NCBI RefSeq assembly: GCF_000150955.2
Contig: NC_011681.1
Span: 543,501-607,500 of the forward strand
Direction of reading: 5' to 3'
DNA length: 64,000 nt
Source of the DNA: Phaeodactylum tricornutum CCAP 1055/1
Lineage: Eukaryota > Bacillariophyta > Bacillariophyceae > Surirellales > Neidiaceae
Part shown: positions 42,622 to 53,515 of the stretch, in pieces
How the letters are laid out: each line of letters starts with the position of its first letter
How positions within the stretch are numbered: position 1 is the stretch's first letter
Notes under the pieces: model-generated
Database searches by the model: none
What the model was told of the DNA's origin: nothing
Seen by the model: only the letters and a program-made list of their open reading frames with translations
Program-made: the position numbers and the translations under genes

Positions 42622-43217
42622 GATTGACATCATAGCCTTTGTGACAGAAATCGTAACGAAACTCGACGCGAGAAAAAAATACTGACAGTGAAGACATACT
42701 GTTTCGCAGTAAAATAGACCCTGTCTCAAGTTAAAGGAGGTCATCTATCAATTACAAGAGAAAGGCCTGCTGTTCGTGAAACAAATCCGAGCAGCTGTCA
42801 CAATCGGAGATAGCGCTTTTCCTTCAACGCATTTGACGGTTTACCATGACCATACATAAAGGGGTTTCTAGAGCCATATGGGCATGGCGGTCTGAACCGA
42901 ACGATGAAATCTTTTTGTGACAGGAGTGCGAATGCTCAGGTCGTTGTTGTGAACCTGTCACCTTTGAAGGGCAAAAGGTAGGTGATATTGCTGAACGAGG
43001 ACATCTAGATTTTTACTGGGATTCAATCTTTTTAGGGTTATTTCTATGGTGAAATGGAGAAGAAAACCGTGGTTTACATCGGAGCCGAGTATTAGGCAGT
43101 TAAGGGCTTTCAAGTTTTTTAACTGTAAGATTTGCTGGAGCTTTGGCAGACGTGAATACCGTGTGGTAGGTTGTAACTTCTAGTAACGTTTACATTCGTC
43201 TACGACTCTGACCCTTT
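42622..43217. other. Convergent intergenic region without a supported gene
   Basis: About 600 bp between two converging genes. It holds one TGACWGTGA copy at 42683-42691, just after the HYKK stop, and otherwise no recognisable coding, RNA or repeat feature. Confidence 0.5.
42683..42691. promoter_or_regulatory. TGACAGTGA motif in a 3' region
   Basis: Sits 62 bp after the HYKK stop and far from the SDR start, so it is not in the usual upstream position; it could mark an unannotated transcript. Confidence 0.25.
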
Positions 43218-44048
43218 CTAGTCTTCGGGAGTTACGCACGGCCCGTCAAAACCTTGCGCAGTCAAGCCACCATCCACACCAAGGATCTGTCCAGTGATGT
43301 AGCTCGAAGCGGGCATGCAGAGAAATGCGATAGGGTTAGCGATCTCGTCAGCTCGCCCCAAACGATGTAATGGAGTCCATTCTTTTACTTTGTCGAGTTG
43401 CGTGGGATTCTTTTGCACGGCTTCTTCTAGCATTGGTGTCATGGTCATCCACGGTGTAACCGCATTAACTCGAATATTTCGGGAAGCCCACTCGCAGGCA
43501 AGCGTCCTGGTGAACTGGTTGAGCGCGGCCTTAGACATGGCGTAAACGATTCCAGTGCCCGAACTCTGTACCCCGGCCGCAGACGATATGTTCACAATCG
43601 TGGCACCGATTGGATCAAACAATGGCAAGCAAGCCTTGGACAAAAAATACGCCGAGTCGACATTTGTACGCATCATACTTTGATATTCTTCTGTTGTTTG
43701 TTCTGTTATAGGCTTTCGAACGTTCAGACCGACGTTGTTGACGAGGCCGTGCAAATTCATCACATGCTCCCCGACCGCCTTTATAAGATTTTCACGTCCG
43801 TCTGAGGTCGATACGTCGCATGAAATATGAACAATAGACGACTGTGGGTACGCTTCTTGCAGAGACGTAACAAGGTCCAGGCAAAATCCCCGTGAGCAGA
43901 ACAGAACCGTCTTGGCCCCATGCGCGAGCAAGGCTTTGACAGTGGCGAGACCGATGCCTTTCGCGCCACCCGTAACTAAATAATTTCGCCCCTGTAGAGT
44001 CCAGCTCTGTAAAATACGCTCGGACTCCTTTATGATATTGTCCTGCAT
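43218..44048 (-). CDS. Short-chain dehydrogenase/reductase (tropinone-reductase-like)
   Basis: An NAD(P)H-dependent classical SDR of 276 residues from ATG 44048; a GTG five codons upstream is ignored. The cofactor motif is [17 protein letters not shown], followed by NNVGLN. The catalytic Ser is in [12 protein letters not shown] and the YxxxK pair in YAMSKAAL, then [14 protein letters not shown] and the closing [18 protein letters not shown]. The pattern NVGLNVRKP and PWMTMTPM is typical of the tropinone-reductase-like group of plants and algae, whose substrates are mostly unknown. No targeting peptide is visible. Single exon. Confidence 0.92.
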   Translation of the reverse strand: MQDNIIKESERILQSWTLQGRNYLVTGGAKGIGLATVKALLAHGAKTVLFCSRGFCLDLVTSLQEAYPQSSIVHISCDVSTSDGRENLIKAVGEHVMNLHGLVNNVGLNVRKPITEQTTEEYQSMMRTNVDSAYFLSKACLPLFDPIGATIVNISSAAGVQSSGTGIVYAMSKAALNQFTRTLACEWASRNIRVNAVTPWMTMTPMLEEAVQKNPTQLDKVKEWTPLHRLGRADEIANPIAFLCMPASSYITGQILGVDGGLTAQGFDGPCVTPED

Positions 44049-44423
44049 GATAGGCAGATGCACAAAAATTTACATTGGATGTACAACTGTCATGTAAGAT
44101 CGACTTTTGTTCGAGACAGTGAACGTTATGCAAAATTGGGCCGCATGCTTTAGATTAGACTTCGCTCTTATTTCATCGGTTCTCTTGCGTGACTTTGAAA
44201 AGGAATATGGAATACCTTAGTTTACTTGTAGCCAATTTTTTATAATAGTAGATACTATTCTATTTCCTGAGTCCACCTCCACCAAAGCATCATCGATGTC
44301 ACAATCTATATTCACGGGCAATCGAAAGTGTTACTAATCACCCGTTCCTACGCAAAACTAGCAAGCTCACTGATCTTTAGATCAACAAAGGTTTTTGCGT
44401 TTTCCGGCAGAGGAAGAAACGCA
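44049..44423. other. Divergent intergenic region SDR / ankyrin protein
   Basis: About 375 bp. A half copy (GACAGTGA near 44117) is the only notable word; no gene was seen. Confidence 0.45.
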
Positions 44424-44924
44424 ATGTCGGGGTTCGGAATGGCCCCTTTTGGCGCCAATCACATTTCGACAACTCACACTACCTCGATCGATGCATCGAC
44501 TCCATGGGTGGCAGCTTCGGACGGAAATCTACCTCTCTTGCAAACATCATTGTCGGCTCTAAAGTTGACAGTCGCAGCACAAGACGAGAACGGCTACACA
44601 TGCTTGCACGCGGCCGCTTCGTACTCTCAACTACCGATAATAGAATGGTTACTGACCCAAGACTCAAGTCTACTCCACCAGGTCGACAAAGACGGCGACT
44701 CGGCCTTGCATTACGCGTCGACAGTCGAGGCTTGTCAAAGCTTGGTGACACAAAGCATCGACGTTCAGACTAGGAACCATTCGGGGAAAACAGCCCTTGA
44801 AGCCAAGCGTGCAGAACTCGACGAACTCATTCAGGACGAGGACTTTGAAGAAACAGATCCCGAAGCCGTCACATTGCGCAGAGTTGTAGAATATCTGGCA
44901 TCGCTCTCAACAATTTCACAATAG
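44424..44924 (+). CDS. Small ankyrin-repeat protein
   Basis: ATG 44424 gives 166 residues (an upstream GTG is rejected). Three ankyrin units are visible: DASTPWVAASDGNLPLLQTSL, DENGYTCLHAAASYSQLPIIEWLL and DKDGDSALHYASTVEACQSLV, with a partial fourth (NHSGKTALEAKRAELDELI). The C-terminus is acidic (QDEDFEETDPEAV). It is probably a protein-binding adaptor; similar short ankyrin proteins occur across eukaryotes without a common function. Single exon. Confidence 0.82.
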   Translation: MSGFGMAPFGANHISTTHTTSIDASTPWVAASDGNLPLLQTSLSALKLTVAAQDENGYTCLHAAASYSQLPIIEWLLTQDSSLLHQVDKDGDSALHYASTVEACQSLVTQSIDVQTRNHSGKTALEAKRAELDELIQDEDFEETDPEAVTLRRVVEYLASLSTISQ

Positions 44925-45482
44925 CGATTTTTCCAGCACCTTACAAAGAGTTGAAGAAATCTATGACAAAAAGTTCCTCCTGTCTCGGGATGAGCAATGG
45001 CTGTGTATCCTCACAGTAGTTCTACGAGAGCAGTACACTATCCAGAAGCATCCCGTGGTCGATGTGAATTAGAGGCTCAATAATTTGTTCGGAAGAAATC
45101 ATTCAGCTACCGATAGGTCGCAAACGGTTGCGTTTCCGAGGCACTCACAGGCTGTGTGTCTACTGGTCATTTGAAAGGCTCTTTGGGCTCTACTCCGGAG
45201 AACTAACAATGGGAGACAGTTTTGCCCACATTCGATTTTCCGATCTTGACGAAGTGTGTCATTTCCATCCGGAGATAGGGAAGTGTGTCACAGGTATTAC
45301 TATTATCGATTACCATAGACGTGCATGTCGAATAATTTAAATAATCGATGATTCAAGGGCAATATTAAAAATTTAACGGTAAGGAGTTAAGTAAAAAATT
45401 TCGTAGACTCGACAGATGATGACTTCCCGCCTTCCTTTCTCACTTTCTAGCAAGTCGAACGAAGAAAAACGCAAACCTCACC
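44925..45482. other. Intergenic region upstream of the CCCH protein gene
   Basis: About 560 bp, AT-rich in its last 150 bp. A 70-codon frame at 45128-45340 has no recognisable family. No TGACWGTGA copy. Confidence 0.45.
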
Positions 45483-47838
45483 ATGAGAGCAACAAATCTT
45501 CCCCCCACGCATTCGAATGCGAGTCCGCATGACCGAAAGTCTCCATTCATGAGATCAATCTATCAAGAACGTGGATCACCGCAACTTTGGTCTTCGCCGG
45601 TGAATGAGAACGCGAGATATATCGATATTCGTATTCCCGCAAATGCTGACACAAATTCTCTCAACTCTTCGCCGAGCCCACACAACTGGAAGACAACCCA
45701 TCGGCGCAGCACAATGAGCCCCTTCACACCTTCTTTTGTGAGCTGTCGTCCTGTTTCACCCTACGGCTTCCAGCCCATCTCCGGAGACCCGCAGCAAGAC
45801 CAGCGCGTAATGACCCCGCTTCAATTCTCGCCAACACCGATGTCGCCGTACGGAAAAATATCTCCCAGTCCTTCCGTAATGACGGAGGAAACATCTTCCC
45901 TCACATTTGAAAGCAACAGCCGCTACAGCCCTGCAACTTTTCGCTCTAATACACCATCGTCGTTTCGATCAGTTACACCCCAGTCGGACCAGTTCATAGA
46001 CAGTAGAGGCCAACGTGTCACCACACCACGCCCCAAAACTCCAAACGGCCGCAAGTCACCCTTTGCCAAAAAAGAAGAAGACGATGCGGTCCGAAAAACT
46101 CGTATTAAAACTGAGCTTTGCATACATTACGCGAATGGTAGACCGTGTCCTTTCGGAGCAAGTTGCACCTATGCACACGGTGAAGAGGAGCTTCAGTTGA
46201 CTAAACTTCTGGATTTACACGAAGCTGGTCTGATTGATGTCGGGATCTTTCGTACAAAACCATGCTTGACTTGGGTTGCAACAGGATCGTGGTACGTACA
46301 AGGGCCTGCAAATTGATAGAATTCTACTTGACTGAAAAGAGCAAAAGACTGACAATGATTTTTCTGGCTATCCTATTCGTAGCCCGTTTGGAAAACGATG
46401 CACCGCCATACACGATCCTCGAGTGGGCGGATCCCATTCATCTTGGTTGCCTCATACCGAGACACAAGGCAACACAATGGCTACAGACATCAATGTGGAG
46501 GCTCTTCACCAGAAGCGTCAACATTCGATTTTGTATGGAACCCCGTTTGGGAGTCATTTTTCGCTGGAAAATGATTCTTGGAGTGACCTGTACAAGCTCG
46601 TATGTCATATCAACTATGCCAAAAAGGGATGGATTGACAAGCGTCGTCGTATGACTGTTGATCCAGTAACCAAGTTAGAAGTTGCTCTTCTTATGCGAGG
46701 CGAAGCCAACTGGAGTTTCAAGTTTCGACCACAACACATCATTCACGACGAACTTTGCATGGTTCTTCAGGAACGTGCCTTTCGAATAGACAGTCAACTA
46801 CTACCTGTGGAAATTCCGCAGCACTCATATACCGCTAGCAATCAAAGCCACATATTTGTACGAGAGATCGCCTTCGGACCCGATGAAGATCCGACCGTAC
46901 GAACGGTTGGTCTTTGGTTCAATATTGATGAGCGAGATGTCCTAGTGTGTACGTCTCAGCAAGCTAAGCGATTCCGTTGGAAGCGGGGCGTCAATATAAA
47001 GGACGACACTCAACAAACAGGGAAATCTTCCGCATTCGAGACCCTGGATCACTTCCCTATGATTCGCCCCCATGACAGGGAAACATTCGGCTTTACCACA
47101 AGTCTCTTAAAACACCGCCTTCGAGTCGTGCGCGCAGAACGTATATGCAGTATGAGAGGACGATTTGACGCCTTGCAGAAACTTGAGGGTGACAAGCAAG
47201 TTCTTTATAAGCGATTCTTGAATTTGGCACATTGCTGGAAGGTTTGGCTGTGGCCAATCAATGATGGAAGGGCCAGCGTTGACAAGCACACGCCAGTACC
47301 ACCAGTAGATGGAAAGTACGAATTCGGTAGGACTGCATCGAACCTTACTAGACTGAACTCAAAGCTTGAAGAAACCAGTGCTCCAATATGGCATACTGTG
47401 AACGAAATTTGGGAGTCCTTCGTATCTGCAGACTTTGAAAACCTTCACGTGAGTTTTTACATTTACAAAACTGGATTGTAAAATGTGACCTCTTTACTAA
47501 CATTTCAGGGGAAATCATCCCTTTTCATCATACAGGTTGAAGAACGTGTATTGCTCAACGTTCGACTTACATCAAGCAAGCGTCTACGACCGTTTCTGCA
47601 GCTTGCGCAAGGCAAACCCCTGTCCCTGGACAGGCGCTCGCCGCATATCCTGAAACACGATAGGACCACCGAAGAAAACCATCCTTCGCATTCTCAAGAT
47701 CAGGATCGTTGCTGGAAGTCGCTGTTGCTGACTTCTGGAAAATCCATAGAAAACAGTGAATGGGAACTGGTTGAACAGCATTTCAAGAACTCTCGAAGCA
47801 ATAAGGTTCTAAACATCATCCAAGATAAAACTGCATGA
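45483..47838 (+). CDS. Tandem CCCH zinc-finger RNA-binding protein
   Basis: Three exons, 45483-46291, 46383-47448 and 47509-47838, with 91- and 60-nt introns (the second ends ACTAACATTTCAG), give 734 residues. The first 200 residues are rich in Ser-Pro and Thr-Pro sites (FSPTPMSPYGKISPSPS), a likely kinase target. Two fingers follow with exact C-x8-C-x5-C-x3-H spacing: TELCIHYANGRPCPFGASCTYAH near 212 and [22 protein letters not shown] near 255. The second finger exists only after splicing. The spacing and lead-in resemble TTP/ZFP36 proteins that bind AU-rich mRNA and trigger decay, so mRNA turnover is the likely role. The remaining 450 residues match no domain I know. Confidence 0.87.
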
Positions 47839-47997
47839 AGCGATTGAATTGCTTGCGATAATTGTTCTTGACAACCGTTCCAGGTCATTTAGATCGAGTG
47901 CTCTCCATGTAGATGCTTCTGGGTCTGTCGGTTCATGTTACTTTTAGCAAATAACATGGATAAAAAGATGCTCCATTGTTGGCTTGGATATATGTTT

Positions 47998-49677
47998 TTA
48001 GTGAAGTGATAGGCCGCCAGCGCTCGCCCACAGTGCAAAGAGCAGGGCTACTGCAATAGCAGCATAAACAGGATCATCGCCTGTCAGTCGAAAGGTTTCT
48101 TTTCGATATCCACCACCTTTTCCTTCTACCAGTCTATCTTCCAATTCGTCAATGGTTCTTCCTCCACCAAGGAACAAGCGCTCTAAAGGACTCCTCTGGT
48201 CTGACAAGAAATCCTTCCGTCTCTGGACTTCGTAATTTTCGCCAGCAATAGAGACGACTCCACTCATGTTTTCGCAATTTTCGATCGCCGCAACACACTC
48301 AGCAATAGTGCCGTCACGTTCCATGATTTTCGACAAAGCATCGAGGGCCCCTAGATGTCGTCTTAGCTGCGACATTGTGTACCCCAGCGCAAACCGAATC
48401 CTGTTTTCTTCATCTCGTTCGCTGATACTCGGCTCGGCCGAACGGTAAATCTGTCGTAGTTGATTCAGATCAGCTACTCCGCCCTCGGCGTTTCCTATTG
48501 CCCAAAGGAAAAGGCGTATACACACTGTATCAGAATTCAATACTCTCAGACAAAAAGAACATTTTGTATACATACCGAACGCCAAAATCTCAGAGCACAC
48601 ACCAGCCACAGAGATTGCTGATAGCTGGTCTAATGTTGCTTCATCAAACCCTCGAAAAGGCCAGGAATTGGACGGCTCGTTCCGTGACGCGAGTTTGAGG
48701 AAAGGATTGTTTGTGTAGTTCTGAGCATTTCGGAAAACAGACCTTTCTTCGACAAGCCATGCACCTCGACCTGTTTCCGAAAAGAATGGGGCATCAAATG
48801 CTGACAGCTGATCCGCGGATAATGCTTCTGAATTTTGTTCAACTCTCCGTGCCGAGAGGGATTTGTCAAACCCTAACTGACTTGCCAAGTCGAAACTTCG
48901 ATCGGTGTCGGCTAGAGGATAAAAATTGACGGCATTTTTGACTGCGTTGGCTTGGTAACCTGCTACTGGTAAACCCAGTAGATGTCCCATCAAAAAATGT
49001 CCAGCCTCATGTTGCAGCATTCGCTGTCGATATGCCGGAAAAAGTTCGCGCTGAACGGATACAAGGAAAGCTTGCAATTTCTCAGGTGTCGCTATTCCGT
49101 AACCCACGAAAATAAAAGGGGAAAAGCAGAACAACCATACCACCATAAATCGTAAAATCTCGGGCCCTGGTAGATGTTGGTTCGCGATAATGGCACTGAT
49201 CGTGCTCGCTACCATTAGACACAAAAGTGACAAGGAGGCACGATCAGCATCACGATTTCCCGAAAGCTCGATAACATCCATAATTGAATATTTGGAATTC
49301 AATAGACGAGTCTGAATGGCTAAATCTCCGTCGGAGATGCCCCAAGACGAAGCCCCGGGAGGTATTTTAACGGATCCATAGAGAACTTGGCTTTGGGAGT
49401 CTCTATCTTCCAGTAAAATCTTCCGAAGTAGGCGCCGTGCTTTTGTGCCGCTCTCGCAAGTATTCAGCGATGCTAGAGACTCCAGGTCAACCTTGGCAAA
49501 CTTTGATGGAGCTATATCGTCGCGCGCCACTCTCTTCGATTCGAGTCGGGTAATCCAAGATCTTTTCTGAAGGGTGATCGGATTCACATTCTTGCTGTTA
49601 GTCAGTACCAAGGCAGAAACACAAAGCGTTGGGGGCAGAAGAATCCAAATCGCGGAAGACCCTAAATACGCTTTCAT
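47998..49677 (-). CDS. FtsH-M41-like membrane metalloprotease lacking AAA domain (VIR3-like)
   Basis: ATG 49677 opens a hydrophobic leader (SSAIWILLPPTLCVSALVL); a GTG start 50 codons upstream is less likely. Two membrane spans (LSLLCLMVASTISAIIA; LRFMVVWLFCFSPFIFVGY) precede the zinc-protease motif HEAGHFLMGHLLGLPVAGY near residue 222. A third-ligand region GNAEGGVADLNQL follows, with a final C-terminal span. This matches the stand-alone M41-like family of algae and plants that includes plastid VIR3, which has no AAA+ ATPase. The last exons join across an 81-nt in-frame, stop-free intron (48495-48575, GTATGT...CAATAG); splicing restores LAFGNAEGG. The spliced protein has 532 residues. Plastid location is inferred. 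Confidence 0.83.
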   Translation of the reverse strand: MKAYLGSSAIWILLPPTLCVSALVLTNSKNVNPITLQKRSWITRLESKRVARDDIAPSKFAKVDLESLASLNTCESGTKARRLLRKILLEDRDSQSQVLYGSVKIPPGASSWGISDGDLAIQTRLLNSKYSIMDVIELSGNRDADRASLSLLCLMVASTISAIIANQHLPGPEILRFMVVWLFCFSPFIFVGYGIATPEKLQAFLVSVQRELFPAYRQRMLQHEAGHFLMGHLLGLPVAGYQANAVKNAVNFYPLADTDRSFDLASQLGFDKSLSARRVEQNSEALSADQLSAFDAPFFSETGRGAWLVEERSVFRNAQNYTNNPFLKLASRNEPSNSWPFRGFDEATLDQLSAISVAGVCSEILAFGMYTKCSFCLRVLNSDTVCIRLFLWAIGNAEGGVADLNQLRQIYRSAEPSISERDEENRIRFALGYTMSQLRRHLGALDALSKIMERDGTIAECVAAIENCENMSGVVSIAGENYEVQRRKDFLSDQRSPLERLFLGGGRTIDELEDRLVEGKGGGYRKETFRLTGDDPVYAAIAVALLFALWASAGGLSLH

Positions 49678-49911
49678 GGGACAATGTCGTCTCTTCAGAT
49701 CGTATAGCCTGTGTTTACTGACCGTAAAGCAGCTCAACCCCAAGAAATATATATACAGAACAAGGAATAACGACAATCGTAGCGAGAATCCAAGAATATG
49801 GGAAAGTATGATTGCGTCACCAACCACATTTCATGTTACTGTCGGATTGACCCCCTCATGAGAGTGAGAAAACGAGGTCATACACGTCAGCCTCGTGACA
49901 AAAACACTTTT

Positions 49912-49920
49912 TCACAGTCA
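49912..49920. promoter_or_regulatory. TCACAGTCA motif upstream of the CDF transporter gene
   Basis: About 66 bp before ATG 49986, within the 308-bp divergent region 49678-49985, which holds nothing else recognisable. Confidence 0.45.
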
Positions 49921-49985
49921 ATGAACCAGCCAGTTTCATGACGGACAAGAATATGTCTCTACGACAACAATAATCATGCAAGACA

Positions 49986-52061
49986 ATGTCAATCCGTGGC
50001 AATACCAACAACAGCAAGAACCACTCAGTAAAACTTCAAGACAACAGACTACTTGATTGTTTCGCATCCTTCGGTTTGTTCTTTACTCTGATAATAGGAA
50101 TACTTTTAGCATTAAGCTTATGGATAGAGAAAGGCGTTTGTCTAAGAGCTGCACGACGATTGGAGCTCCAATTGCTCATTTCTGCGGAGAAGCATTGCCT
50201 TCCAAAAATGTATCTGGTATTAGTGAGAAAGCAAGCACCCAATCTTCGGATCGCGCTGAATCAATTGGAATCTTTAAAATTTGTTCGTGCTCAATGCCTG
50301 CATGGAGCAGGCCGCGGGCCAATAAGCGCTTGCTCGACAAGGGTGACTGAAGAGACGGTATCGAGTCGAGGCTGGCAACAGGAGAGATTACTTTCAGACG
50401 TAGCTTCCAATTCTGCCTTTTTTCATCCAAATCCAGTTGCAAAAACTCTCAAAGCACAATTTACACTAAGAACATTTTGCCATCCCCCGTTCTTCCCTTT
50501 TAATGACAAAAAATCCGGACGCTCCGTGCACTTTCGAAGTTCTGCTTTCTCCACTAAAACCCCCACCGATAATTGTGACGAAGATTCAGTCAAAATATCG
50601 ACACGAGGCCCGGATTCAGTCACTGCTGACTTTTCCAAATACTTGATAGGCGAGACCAGAGGTTCTATGGATCCAAAGTCCGCGGAAAGCTTGGCCAAGC
50701 TTCCAATGACCAATCTTCTGCAGACCCCTCCATCCATCCGGCGGCGAACGTTGCTGGATTTGAACAAGGAAAAGTACGAACGCATTCTACACTCTCAACG
50801 CATGGAACGAGAAAAATCTCGCCTAAAAACCAAATCCAACGTATATCGCGCACTGATGGGCAATGTTGTGATATGTGCTGCAAAATTTGGAGCCTGGCTG
50901 AGTTCGGGAAGTAGTGGGATGTTAGCCGAATTCATTCATTCCGTTGTTGACTGCGGCAACCAGGCGTTACTCTTAATCGGGCTCCGCGATTCACGACTAG
51001 ACGCTGATCGCAAGCACCCTTATGGCTACGGGAAAAGCGTTTACTTCTGGGCGCTTGTCTCCGCTTTAGGGACATTCTTTTTAGGCGCCGGTGTCTCCAT
51101 GACACACGCTGTTGATAATCTTTTGAATCCTTCGTTGCACGATATCCCTATTGAGGTGTGGGGCGTCCTGGCGTTTTCGTTTGTTGTGGATGGATATGTT
51201 CTGAGCAAAACAATTTCCGAAACCATGGCAACAAGACCCGCTACCACATCCTATTACAAGCACTTGGCGAACATACGTGACCCGGCCACATTGGCAATTT
51301 TGTTGGAAGATGGTGCTGCCTGTCTAGGTGTCGTGTTGGCCTTTGGGGGCATCGCTGCTTCTCACTATACCGGAAACGCAATTTTTGACGGAGTGGCTGG
51401 TGTTGGCATTTCGGCCCTGCTCGGTGTCATGGGGATTGCCTTGGTGAAAATGAATCATCGATTTTTACTGGGACAGGCGGTAGATCGCGAAATCACCGAA
51501 GAAATCGGCAAGATTTTATTGAGCCGACGCAGCATCGATAGCATTCGGTCGGTACAGAGCCAATGGACTGGACCCGAAACGTTTTCTTACAAGGCGGAAG
51601 TCGATTTTGACGGTACCTATCTCGCCGCCCGGCTAATGCCTATCTACCAAAAGGAGTTTGTAAAAATTCGGGACACAATGGATACTGAACTGCAAGTCAT
51701 GCTGGCTTTATACGCTGAAGATGTTATGCGGACGGTAGAGCGCGAAGTGCGACATGTAGAAGCCAATATTCGAAAAAAATACCCGGGTGCGGAGTATATC
51801 GAGCTTGAGCCTATGAGTATGGATGCCGACCGCTACGCTTTGGACGACAACTTCATGTCGGAATTGAAGCGTGCCGAAAGTGATATTCTCAGCAACTACA
51901 TACGATCTATGAAGAAGGAAGAGAGCTACGAAATGATGGAATCTCGTTCCCCAAATTCTTCTACGGCTTCCAGTGACTCCAGCCGACTCGGCAATGACTT
52001 GGCTGAAGGATTTCCCGGTAAGGCGAAGACAGCGTCCACTGACAGGAGGCCTCTTTCGTAG
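49986..52061 (+). CDS. Cation diffusion facilitator, ZnT9 (SLC30A9)-like
   Basis: ZnT9-type proteins export zinc from mitochondria in animals. The 691-residue frame starts at ATG 49986. The first 240 residues include a hydrophobic segment (LFFTLIIGILLALSLWI) and a Ser/Thr-rich stretch, likely targeting. The CDF domain starts at SNVYRALMGNVVICAAKFGAWL near 275. Metal-site text EFIHSVVDCGNQALL (HxxxD) is in TM2, followed by RKHPYGYGKSVYFWALVSALG. TM5 has LLEDGAACLGVVLAF, where the second HxxxD is not conserved, as in ZnT9. The cytosolic tail (RSVQSQWTGPETFSYKAEVDFDG) is also ZnT9-like. Whether it transports zinc or acts as a regulator is open. Confidence 0.88.
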   Translation: MSIRGNTNNSKNHSVKLQDNRLLDCFASFGLFFTLIIGILLALSLWIEKGVCLRAARRLELQLLISAEKHCLPKMYLVLVRKQAPNLRIALNQLESLKFVRAQCLHGAGRGPISACSTRVTEETVSSRGWQQERLLSDVASNSAFFHPNPVAKTLKAQFTLRTFCHPPFFPFNDKKSGRSVHFRSSAFSTKTPTDNCDEDSVKISTRGPDSVTADFSKYLIGETRGSMDPKSAESLAKLPMTNLLQTPPSIRRRTLLDLNKEKYERILHSQRMEREKSRLKTKSNVYRALMGNVVICAAKFGAWLSSGSSGMLAEFIHSVVDCGNQALLLIGLRDSRLDADRKHPYGYGKSVYFWALVSALGTFFLGAGVSMTHAVDNLLNPSLHDIPIEVWGVLAFSFVVDGYVLSKTISETMATRPATTSYYKHLANIRDPATLAILLEDGAACLGVVLAFGGIAASHYTGNAIFDGVAGVGISALLGVMGIALVKMNHRFLLGQAVDREITEEIGKILLSRRSIDSIRSVQSQWTGPETFSYKAEVDFDGTYLAARLMPIYQKEFVKIRDTMDTELQVMLALYAEDVMRTVEREVRHVEANIRKKYPGAEYIELEPMSMDADRYALDDNFMSELKRAESDILSNYIRSMKKEESYEMMESRSPNSSTASSDSSRLGNDLAEGFPGKAKTASTDRRPLS

Positions 52062-52209
52062 CTGATAAATAATTGTAAAACAGTATGTAAAACAGATAAG
52101 CTATTCTGTCGAAAAAGGATGGTATTGATTGTTGAAAAAAGACATCTTGATGAAACGAGTACTGTTGTTACAACCACAGGTAACAAATCATATTCATTTA
52201 AAAAGATGT

Positions 52210-53016
52210 TTATTTGGGAGCACCATTGACAACATTAAAAAAGTCAGCTGTCAAGGATGCACCCCCGATCAATCCGCCGTCAATATCCGGCTGTTCTAGC
52301 AGATCTTTGGCGTTGGCACCTTTCATGGAGCCACCGTACTGAATACGAACCTTGCCGGCAACGTCTGCGGATACGTTCTGTGAGATCCAGTCTCGAATCG
52401 ACGCGTGAGTCTCCTGGGCCATTTCGGGTGTCGCGGTCAAGCCTGTACCAATCGCCCACACGGGCTCGTAAGCAATCGCGATACTGGACCAATCTGATTC
52501 GGTGAGAACAGCCGCGAGAGGCTCCAACTGAGATGCGCACACATCCATTGTTGTGCCGTCCTCGCGCTGTTCCTTCTTTTCCCCGATGCAGAACATGACT
52601 TTGAGGCCGGCATCGATGGCAACACGGGTTTTCTTGGCGCAAAGATCAGGGGTTTCTCCCGGCATTTCAAATCCTTCACGCCGTTCGGAGTGTCCGATGA
52701 TGACCCAGTCGCAACCAATATCCTTTATCTGAAAGGCGCCGATTTCACCGGTGAAGGCTCCGTTCTTGTCGTTGACGCCACAATCCTGTGCCCCGATCTG
52801 GATATCGTCACGAAGCGAGCTGAGAAGCTGAGGAAGATACACTGAAGGGCAGCAAATCGCTACTTCCACGTTGGAAGGGATCGGTCCAGCCTCGTTGAAG
52901 GTTTTGACGAGTTCCTCATTTGAGGCAAGGGTTCCGTTGCACTTCCAATTGCCGGCAACAAGATACTTGCGTTCTCCTTCCGCAGCAGGGGTAGACGATC
53001 CGTCAGGGCGAGGCAT
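52210..53016 (-). CDS. TPI: Triosephosphate isomerase
   Basis: The enzyme interconverts dihydroxyacetone phosphate and glyceraldehyde-3-phosphate in glycolysis. ATG 53016 gives 268 residues; an upstream TTG extension (to about 53115) is not needed. Catalytic residues are Lys in AGNWKCNG, His in VIIGHSERR and Glu in AYEPVWAIGTG. The phosphate loop IQYGGSMKG and the terminal GGLIGGASL complete the barrel. No presequence precedes the barrel apart from about 17 Ser/Pro-rich residues, so this is most likely the cytosolic isoform; diatoms also have mitochondrial and plastid ones. Single exon. Confidence 0.96.
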   Translation of the reverse strand: MPRPDGSSTPAAEGERKYLVAGNWKCNGTLASNEELVKTFNEAGPIPSNVEVAICCPSVYLPQLLSSLRDDIQIGAQDCGVNDKNGAFTGEIGAFQIKDIGCDWVIIGHSERREGFEMPGETPDLCAKKTRVAIDAGLKVMFCIGEKKEQREDGTTMDVCASQLEPLAAVLTESDWSSIAIAYEPVWAIGTGLTATPEMAQETHASIRDWISQNVSADVAGKVRIQYGGSMKGANAKDLLEQPDIDGGLIGGASLTADFFNVVNGAPK

Positions 53017-53147
53017 TGTTCGGGGATTTGAAGTAAACGAGCTGACGCTTGGCAACACAAGAGATGTTGACGTACAGAAGGTTTTGCAGTTTTTGTGGGA
53101 GTCAAGAAGAAACAACGCACGAAACAGCGAAGATTATCCAGTTATTT

Positions 53148-53156
53148 TGACTGTGA
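53148..53156. promoter_or_regulatory. TGACTGTGA motif upstream of TPI
   Basis: About 130 bp before the TPI ATG, in the gap 53017-53515. The rest of the gap (near 53268-53370) has partial copies but no gene. Confidence 0.45.
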
Positions 53157-53515
53157 GGCCAGGCCGTTTCTGGCGTTCGCATTCACAGGCAAGATATTTC
53201 ACGACCCTACCGGGCAACACGTGGAGAGGAAAACAAAAGATTCTCTCGCGCATGAGGGGAACCATCTGGTGGCTGCACAGTGACGACACGTGAATTCGCA
53301 ATCGGCCTGAATAGTGTCAATGTTTGACGTCAACAACGGGAGACGGAGTGTCAAATTCAGTCACGATTGACAGACTTTCCCAGCATTTTGTGTTACAGAT
53401 AGTGTTTGCTAACTCGACTCATGGGTAGGTACTGTAAAAACGTGGTTCATAGTGTCAACCAGCTCATCTAAGGCAGTGTATAAGACAATTCCTTTTTAGC
53501 GCATAGTAACGGCGG

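Noticed and set aside
42622-43217. Possible small gene in the convergent gap
   Set aside because: No ATG-started frame of useful length and no RNA structure recognised by eye.
45128-45340. 70-codon frame upstream of the CCCH gene
   Set aside because: No family resemblance or supporting signal; length is within chance expectation.
47449-47535. Longer 87-nt version of the last CCCH intron (acceptor ATACAG)
   Set aside because: In phase as well, but the ACTAACATTTCAG acceptor at 47508 is stronger; kept only as an alternative.
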